Positions 7,131-12,414 of a stretch of 12,414 nt of DNA are shown here, one piece after another. The notes beneath the pieces are model-generated. The model was not told where the DNA came from. It worked only from the letters and a program-made list of their open reading frames with translations, and made no database searches. Both the position numbers and the translations under genes were made by a program. Source of the stretch: an uncultured bacterium. GTDB lineage: Bacteria > Cyanobacteriota > Vampirovibrionia > Gastranaerophilales > Gastranaerophilaceae. The stretch's first letter is position 1; every line of letters starts with the position of its first letter. The stretch is from NCBI GenBank assembly GCA_902782905.1, contig CACZPB010000021.1, forward strand, positions 1-12,414. The letters run 5' to 3'.

Positions 7131-9410
7131 ATGTTCAATACTATAAAATCAAAAATAGCACTTATTTCGTTTCTGACGCTTTTGGCGCTAAGTTTGCTTT
7201 GCGCAGCATTTAGTATTCTTTATCTTAAAAGCGCTAAAAACCTTATAATCAAAGGAGCCTCTCATTCTATCGCTACGCTTGCCCAAAACATAAACAAGGA
7301 AATAATAAGAATTGAGGATAACGCTAAAGACTTAGCTCTGCAAGGCGAAATGTTTTATTACATTGACAAAAACAGATCTACAGCTGAGCAGGTCGTAATG
7401 GATCTTTTTGATAATTATGAGGATTCATTGGGCGGAGGCATTTGGTTTAAGCCTTACCTGCTGCATGGGAAAAAATATTTTTGTATCTACGCTTTTAGAA
7501 ACAAAGATAAAAAAATGGTTATAGACAGGCAGTTTGAAACAGATGAGTATAATTATCCGGAAAAGAGCTGGTATAAGGAGATTATGCCAAAACTGAGCGA
7601 AGGAGAAAATCTTGTTTGGTCATCTCCTTATTATGAAAAAGAAGGCAGTAACACCCTTATGATGACAGCAGGCTCCGGTATTTATAATAACGGAAATTTA
7701 ATCGGGCTCTCAACCGTTGACTGGGAAATCAGTTCTATTATTAAATCTGTTGCGGAAATGAAAATTACTCAAAATAGCTTTGGACTCTTTGCTGATATAA
7801 AACACGATTACATTATTGCTTCGACAGATCCTTATTTAGATAATGACAAGCTTATCAGTAAATCTATTAAAAACATTCCTTGGTACAGAGATAATCTCAA
7901 ACAAATAACATACATAACATATCAAGGACAAAAATATATACCTTTTGTAAAAATCCTTGATAACGGAATGATTTATATTGTTGTTGTCCCAAAAACTGAA
8001 CTTTTTAAAAAACTTTACCACAATGTTTATTCACTTTTTGGTTCACTTTTGCTTGTCGGATTTTTGCTTGCAACATTCCTTTATATGGGATTAAAAAGAA
8101 ATATTGACAGACCTATTCGCAAGCTTTCGGATATTGCAAACCGAATCGGAAGCGGGAATTTGAATACGGAAATTAAACTCGAAAAACCCGAAGAGTTTGC
8201 TCGTCTGGCTGAAACATTTAACAAAATGGCGAGAGACATTAAAGATATTACTAAAGAGCGAGAACGAATAGAATCAGAACTTTCACTTGCTCAAAATATT
8301 CAAGCGTCAAGCTTGCCAAGTGTATTTCCGCCGTTTCCCGACAGAAATGAGTTTGACATATATGCTTCTATGACACCTGCAAAAGAAGTCGGCGGAGACT
8401 TCTATGATTTCTTCTTCATTGATGAAAATCGTTTGATGTTCTTAATTGCAGATGTTTCGGGGAAGGGTGTTCCTGCGGCACTATTTATGATGAGAGTAAA
8501 AACTCTTATTAATTATGTTGCAAAATCAGGACTTTCGCCAAGTGAAATGCTTGAAGAAATTAACAGACAAATATGTTCAAATAATAAACAAGGTTTCTTT
8601 GTAACTATGCTTGTCGGGATTGTTGATGTACAAACTGGCAGTCTAACATTTGTGAATTGCGGTCACAATCCGCCAATTTTGAAGCAAGGGGATGAATATA
8701 AATATCTTGAACTTAATTCTAATATCGTCCTTGGGGCTTTTGATAATGCAAAGTTTGAAACAAATGAATATAGCTTAAATAAAAATGATGAAATAATTCT
8801 TTATACAGACGGTATAACTGAGGCTATAAACGATAAGGATGAACTGTACGGGGAAGAAAGATTGCTAAAATCAATAAATAATGCAAAACAGACAGAGCTT
8901 AAAGATAAAGTTCAAGAACTTAGGGATGACGTCAAAAAGTTCACTCAAAATTATCCGCAGAGCGATGATATGACAATGCTTATATTTAAATTCAACGGAG
9001 AAAAAGAAACAAACAGCTACAAATCAATTGCAAAAAAAGAAAATTACCGCGAGTTTTTGAGTTGGCTGTATTCAAAATTTGATGAGCACAAGTTTGAAGA
9101 TAGTATAAGATACAAACTTGAACTTTGTGCGGAAGAAATTTATACGAATATCGCGTCTTACGCTTATCCAGTTTGTGAGGGCGAAATAGAAGTCAGGTTT
9201 GAAGTTGAAAACGACAAATTATGTATGGAATTTATTGACCAAGGAACGCCTTACAACCCGCTTGATAACCCTGACCCTGATGTGGATTTCCCGCCTGAGA
9301 GCAGAGAACAAGGCGGTCTTGGGGTATTCATTGTAAAAAATTCCGTCGATGAAATTTCATACAGATATGAAGATGACAAAAACATCCTAACTCTTGGAGT
9401 GAATTTATAA
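7131..9410 (+). CDS. Membrane sensor with dCache-like, HAMP, SpoIIE/PP2C phosphatase and GHKL kinase domains (RsbU-RsbW fusion)
   Basis: The 759-residue protein has a membrane segment at about 8-31, an extracytoplasmic region at 32-295 resembling a double Cache sensor (WFKPYL at 105-110, SWYKE at 146-150, DWEIS at 197-201), a second membrane segment at about 300-320, HAMP at 321-374, a short helical linker with the SpoIIE-type lead-in SLAQNIQASSLP (385-396), a PP2C-type phosphatase at about 408-622 and a GHKL ATPase at about 635-759. Metal-binding aspartates are all present: D423 (GGDFYD), D441 (ADVSGKG), D560 (YTDGITEA) and D612 (SDDMT). The ATPase has an N-box with E668/E669 and N673, a G1-like DQGTP (703-707) and a G2-like GGLGVF (728-733). 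The phosphatase should dephosphorylate the adjacent STAS protein, and the kinase domain should phosphorylate it. The start ATG has no clear ribosome-binding site and lies five bases after the STAS stop, suggesting coupled translation. The signal sensed is unknown. Confidence 0.93.
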   Translation: MFNTIKSKIALISFLTLLALSLLCAAFSILYLKSAKNLIIKGASHSIATLAQNINKEIIRIEDNAKDLALQGEMFYYIDKNRSTAEQVVMDLFDNYEDSLGGGIWFKPYLLHGKKYFCIYAFRNKDKKMVIDRQFETDEYNYPEKSWYKEIMPKLSEGENLVWSSPYYEKEGSNTLMMTAGSGIYNNGNLIGLSTVDWEISSIIKSVAEMKITQNSFGLFADIKHDYIIASTDPYLDNDKLISKSIKNIPWYRDNLKQITYITYQGQKYIPFVKILDNGMIYIVVVPKTELFKKLYHNVYSLFGSLLLVGFLLATFLYMGLKRNIDRPIRKLSDIANRIGSGNLNTEIKLEKPEEFARLAETFNKMARDIKDITKERERIESELSLAQNIQASSLPSVFPPFPDRNEFDIYASMTPAKEVGGDFYDFFFIDENRLMFLIADVSGKGVPAALFMMRVKTLINYVAKSGLSPSEMLEEINRQICSNNKQGFFVTMLVGIVDVQTGSLTFVNCGHNPPILKQGDEYKYLELNSNIVLGAFDNAKFETNEYSLNKNDEIILYTDGITEAINDKDELYGEERLLKSINNAKQTELKDKVQELRDDVKKFTQNYPQSDDMTMLIFKFNGEKETNSYKSIAKKENYREFLSWLYSKFDEHKFEDSIRYKLELCAEEIYTNIASYAYPVCEGEIEVRFEVENDKLCMEFIDQGTPYNPLDNPDPDVDFPPESREQGGLGVFIVKNSVDEISYRYEDDKNILTLGVNL

Positions 9411-9434
9411 GGAGTCGTACTGCTTTAAAAGACT

Positions 9435-9454
9435 ATTTTATACTTTGATAAAAT
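9435..9454. terminator. Weak AT-only inverted repeat between convergent genes, possible terminator
   Basis: ATTTTAT (9435-9441) and ATAAAAT (9448-9454) can pair as a seven-base stem around a six-base loop, followed by a short T run on the plus strand. It lies in the 55-base gap between the ends of the phosphatase gene and the convergent TolC-family gene, where a bidirectional terminator would be expected. The stem has no G-C pair, so it would be unstable and may be chance in AT-rich DNA. Confidence 0.2.
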
Positions 9455-9465
9455 TTAATAAAATA

Positions 9466-10914
9466 TTATAAATCTTCAGCCTTAACATCTATAACAAGCT
9501 TGTCAGCTTTCTTTAGAGGCAATCCGATCTCACGTTCTAAGCTTGCAGCTGTTACATTGTAGTTAAGCATTGCGTTATAAAAATCCAGACGCGCATTCAG
9601 ATATGTGTTCTCACCATCTTTAAGCTCAATTGCGTTTCCGACCCCCGCTTTATATCTTCCCGTAACCTGTCTGTATTGCTCTTTTGCCTGATCTAAAGCA
9701 AGTTTTGCAATAACAATAGCTTCTCTGTCAGTTTCAAGTTCAAGGTAATTTTTCTTGACGTTAAAGTATACAGAATGCTTTACATCATCATATTGAGCCA
9801 ATACTTGCTTATATAAAGCATTTGCTTCGTCATACTGTTTCTTTAATCTTAATAGGTTTAAATTTGTATACTGAAGCTCGACCCCCACTTGTCCCGATTG
9901 AAGATTATATTCATTCCCAATACCGTTTCCGTAACTGCCGAATATATTTAAATCAGGGGCTATGCCGCGTCTTACAGCACGCATTCCGTATTTTGCCGCT
10001 TCTGCTGATTTCTTGGCAGATATTAGTTCCGGTCTTACTTCAAAGGCTGTATTTATGGCATTTTCTTCTGTTATATCAAACAAATTCAATGTAAGCTGAT
10101 CTGAAAGTTCATAATTTGTATACTCCGGCATACCCATTATTTGAGATAGCTGAACTCTTGCAACTTCAAGAACATTTTTTGCTTTAACCAAATTTAGCTT
10201 TGCCTTACCTAAGTTGTACTCTGCCGTAACGACATCAACTTTAGGCTTTGTACCGTATTTATAGAAGCCCCATGCTTGACTTAATTGGAGTTCATAATCC
10301 GCAACCGTATCTTCATATACTTTAACCTGCGCTTGTGCAAAAAGTATATTAAAATAAGTAGATTTAATTTTATAAATAATTGTATTAATGTTTTCTTTCG
10401 TATCTTCTTTTGAAGCTTCATAAGAACTCTTTGCAGAATCTGCACTTGCCTTGGTTTTACCAAAGTCAAAAAGCATCATATCCGCAGAAACAGTCGGAAT
10501 ATATCCCATTGTTACATACTGGCTCATTGAACCGCCATAAGGCCCGCCGCCTATATATTTATTACCGCTTCTTGCAAGATTTATGCCGGCAGAAATTTCC
10601 GGAAAAAAGTTTGCCCATGCCTGACCTATTCTTGATTTATAAACATCCTCGTTAAATATGGATGCTTGAATAGCAGGATTATATTTTATTGCGTTCTCTA
10701 CACAATCACTAAGCGTAAATACAGAGTGAATGTCGTTTGTATAAGGAACTTGTAGTTCATTCTCAGTTTTTTTAGTTTTCTTTGTTTTTACTTTTGCTGC
10801 CTGTATAGCTGAACCATTGTTTTTTTTCTTAAAAGAAAATGCTTCTGCTGTACCTCCTGTTGAAACAACAAGCACAGACGCTAATAATATTACACTTAAA
10901 ATCTTTTTATTCAT
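9466..10914 (-). CDS. TolC-family outer-membrane efflux channel
   Basis: The 482-residue protein is an outer membrane efflux protein, the channel subunit of a tripartite pump. The chosen start gives a clear Sec signal peptide: basic MNKK, a hydrophobic stretch and a signal peptidase I site after AEA at 23-25. There is no lipobox cysteine. A Lys/Thr-rich segment (about 36-44, VKTKKTKKT) precedes the channel. Two OEP repeats follow, at about 60-270 and 280-475, each of long helices with short beta-strands; typical family features are TLSDCVENAIKYNPAI near the start and RYKAGVGNAIELKDGENTYLNA-like sequence in the second repeat. An in-frame ATG at 10953 would add 13 residues that spoil the signal peptide. 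The ATG at 10914 overlaps the end of the RND gene by eight bases (ATGAATAA), with a purine-rich GAAGAAGAG just upstream. It is the partner channel of that pump, exporting unknown substrates. Confidence 0.93.
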   Translation of the reverse strand: MNKKILSVILLASVLVVSTGGTAEAFSFKKKNNGSAIQAAKVKTKKTKKTENELQVPYTNDIHSVFTLSDCVENAIKYNPAIQASIFNEDVYKSRIGQAWANFFPEISAGINLARSGNKYIGGGPYGGSMSQYVTMGYIPTVSADMMLFDFGKTKASADSAKSSYEASKEDTKENINTIIYKIKSTYFNILFAQAQVKVYEDTVADYELQLSQAWGFYKYGTKPKVDVVTAEYNLGKAKLNLVKAKNVLEVARVQLSQIMGMPEYTNYELSDQLTLNLFDITEENAINTAFEVRPELISAKKSAEAAKYGMRAVRRGIAPDLNIFGSYGNGIGNEYNLQSGQVGVELQYTNLNLLRLKKQYDEANALYKQVLAQYDDVKHSVYFNVKKNYLELETDREAIVIAKLALDQAKEQYRQVTGRYKAGVGNAIELKDGENTYLNARLDFYNAMLNYNVTAASLEREIGLPLKKADKLVIDVKAEDL

Positions 10915-12414
10915 ACTCTTCTTCTCTTTTGTTATTAAAATATTTATCAACAACTTCTTGAATTATAACATAAAATGCAGGAGTTAATACAGTACCGAGA
11001 GTTGCTGCAACAAGCATACCGCCGATTACTGTTGAACCGACAGAGATTCTGCTGTTTGCGCCTGCTCCTGATGCAAACAAGAGCGGCAAAATACCCAAAA
11101 TAAATGCTGCTTCTGTCATCATAATTGCTCTAAATCTCAAAAGAGCTGCCTTAATTGCTGCATCATAAATATTTAAGCCGTGCGCTTCGTGTTCTTCCTT
11201 TGCAAATTCGACAATCAAGATGGATTGTTTTGCCGCAAGACCCATCAATGTAATCAAGCCGACCTGTGAATACAAATCAAGCGCTTGTCCCATCATTAAT
11301 TGGAAAATGAGTGCGCCGACAAAGGCAACAGGCGATATCAAAAGTACTGCAACCGGTATCATCCAACTTTCATAAAGTGCAACTAAGAACAGATATACAA
11401 ACAGTAAGGCAAAACCGACTACAAGCCCTGTCTGACCGGATGATTCCTGTTCTTGGAGCGAAGTTCCTGACCAAGCAAAAGTATAATCATGAGGCAAATT
11501 TTTCTTAGACAAATCAGCCATTGCATTCATTGCATCACCAGATGATTTACCGTTTGCCGGAGAACCTTGTATTTGAGCCGAACGGAATTGGTTAAATCTG
11601 GTAATAGATACTGCACCAACGGTTTGACGCGGAGTAATCATTGTCATAATCGGAACCGGCTGCCCTTTAGTGTTCATTACATATATCTTCTGTAAATCTT
11701 CTATTTTATTTCTATAGTCACCCTCTGCCTGCATAAAGACTTTAAATACTCTGCCTAATTTATTGAAGTCATTAATGTATGAATAAGACAAAGTTGATGC
11801 AAGTGTATTATGAAGCTCATTTAAATCAACTCCCTGAGCCAAAGCTTTTTCATAATCTATATCAAGCTGATATTGCGGAACATTTGCTTGGAATTGTGTA
11901 TAGACATTTTGCAATGCAGGATTTTCATTAGCTTTTGCTATAAATTCGTTTGCAAATGCTGCAAGATCTTGTACACTTGCGTTACCTGTGGACATAAGCT
12001 GGTATTCAAACCCTCCTGCCATACCCAAACCGTCTATTGCCGGAGGGGAGAGTGTAAAGATTGATGCTTCATTAATATCAGCCGTGCGTTTATATATCTC
12101 ACCTAAAATTCCGTTGTGTGAAAGATCAGTTTGTCTTCCTTGAATTGCTCTAAATACCCAATCAATAGGGTTAACCTTACGCTCACCCCACTCTTTTAAC
12201 TGAATTACTATTGTTGCTTGGTTAGAAGGTCCAAACCCACCAAATGCAATAACTCTATCTTTATCAATCCCCTCTATGCCGTCTATAGCTCTAATAAATT
12301 TATTACATACGGCTTCTGTTCTGTTCAATGATGCACCGTCAGGAAGTGTTACTACAGATATCAGCATTCCTTGGTCTTCATCAGGAATAAATCCTGTCGG
12401 TATAACCTTGAATA
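10907..12414 (-). CDS. RND efflux transporter, HAE1/AcrB type, C-terminal half (5' end outside the window)
   Basis: The frame is open to the window edge and encodes 501 residues. It begins FKVIPTGFIPDEDQGMLIS, matching the start of AcrB's second periplasmic loop (GFLPEEDQG), so about 550 N-terminal residues are missing and the ATG at 12367 is internal. The fragment holds the second porter/docking loop (about 1-325), with AcrB-like PPAIDGLGMAGGFEYQL and FNQFRSAQIQG segments, then membrane helices 8-12 from about 328 onward. The proton-relay lysine equivalent to AcrB K940 is K395, in GLAAKQSILIVEFAK. The paired helix-4 aspartates lie outside the window. RND pumps use the proton gradient to drive export through a periplasmic adaptor and outer-membrane channel. 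The TolC-type gene follows with an 8-base overlap; the adaptor gene is probably upstream, beyond the edge. Substrates cannot be read from sequence, though HAE1 members usually export hydrophobic or amphiphilic compounds. Confidence 0.95.
   Translation of the reverse strand, partial: FKVIPTGFIPDEDQGMLISVVTLPDGASLNRTEAVCNKFIRAIDGIEGIDKDRVIAFGGFGPSNQATIVIQLKEWGERKVNPIDWVFRAIQGRQTDLSHNGILGEIYKRTADINEASIFTLSPPAIDGLGMAGGFEYQLMSTGNASVQDLAAFANEFIAKANENPALQNVYTQFQANVPQYQLDIDYEKALAQGVDLNELHNTLASTLSYSYINDFNKLGRVFKVFMQAEGDYRNKIEDLQKIYVMNTKGQPVPIMTMITPRQTVGAVSITRFNQFRSAQIQGSPANGKSSGDAMNAMADLSKKNLPHDYTFAWSGTSLQEQESSGQTGLVVGFALLFVYLFLVALYESWMIPVAVLLISPVAFVGALIFQLMMGQALDLYSQVGLITLMGLAAKQSILIVEFAKEEHEAHGLNIYDAAIKAALLRFRAIMMTEAAFILGILPLLFASGAGANSRISVGSTVIGGMLVAATLGTVLTPAFYVIIQEVVDKYFNNKREEEYE

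Noticed and set aside
10951..10953. Upstream ATG as start of the TolC-family gene
   Set aside because: It would place 13 residues, including a charged KEKK stretch, before an otherwise perfect signal peptide and enlarge the overlap with the RND gene.
12365..12367. ATG as start of the RND gene
   Set aside because: AcrB-like sequence continues in frame to the window edge, so this is an internal methionine of a truncated gene.

Overview
The window is AT-rich, densely coded bacterial DNA with no rRNA, tRNA, CRISPR array, insertion sequence or phage gene that I can see. An RND efflux pump with a TolC-type outer-membrane channel points to a diderm (Gram-negative-type) cell. Low GC combined with an RsbV/RsbU/RsbW-style partner switch, a ~529-residue SerA with a C-terminal ACT domain and a class V aminotransferase beside serA would fit a gut-associated lineage such as Gastranaerophilales (non-photosynthetic Cyanobacteria/Vampirovibrionia). 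That placement is inference from gene content, not a sequence search.

Layout. (1) Positions 1-1895, plus strand: the C-terminal part of a family 35 glycoside hydrolase (beta-galactosidase-like) whose 5' end lies outside the window, then a 122-residue protein of unknown function. (2) Positions 1892-5305, minus strand: a complete serine-biosynthesis operon read as class V aminotransferase (probable phosphoserine aminotransferase), serA, serB. The first two genes are joined by a TAATG stop/start overlap. (3) Positions 5306-5448: a divergent promoter region. (4) Positions 5449-6753, plus strand: a sodium-coupled amino-acid transporter of the NSS family. (5) Positions 6779-9410, plus strand: an extended -10 promoter, a STAS-domain anti-sigma-factor antagonist, and a 759-residue membrane protein carrying a dCache-like sensor, HAMP, SpoIIE/PP2C phosphatase and GHKL kinase domains. 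(6) Positions 9466-12414, minus strand: the 3' half of an RND transporter gene overlapping by 8 bases a TolC-family gene.

How the genes work together. The three minus-strand ser genes encode all three steps from 3-phosphoglycerate to serine. The divergent NSS transporter may import an amino acid and could share regulation with them. The STAS protein and its large partner look like a compact partner-switching module with phosphatase and kinase on one sensor polypeptide. The RND and TolC proteins form two parts of a tripartite efflux pump whose periplasmic adaptor is probably encoded outside the window.

Most of the window is ordinary housekeeping and transport. The signal most worth a second look is the two-gene partner switch, followed by the uncharacterised 122-residue protein and the divergent promoter. 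I found no convincing new system.
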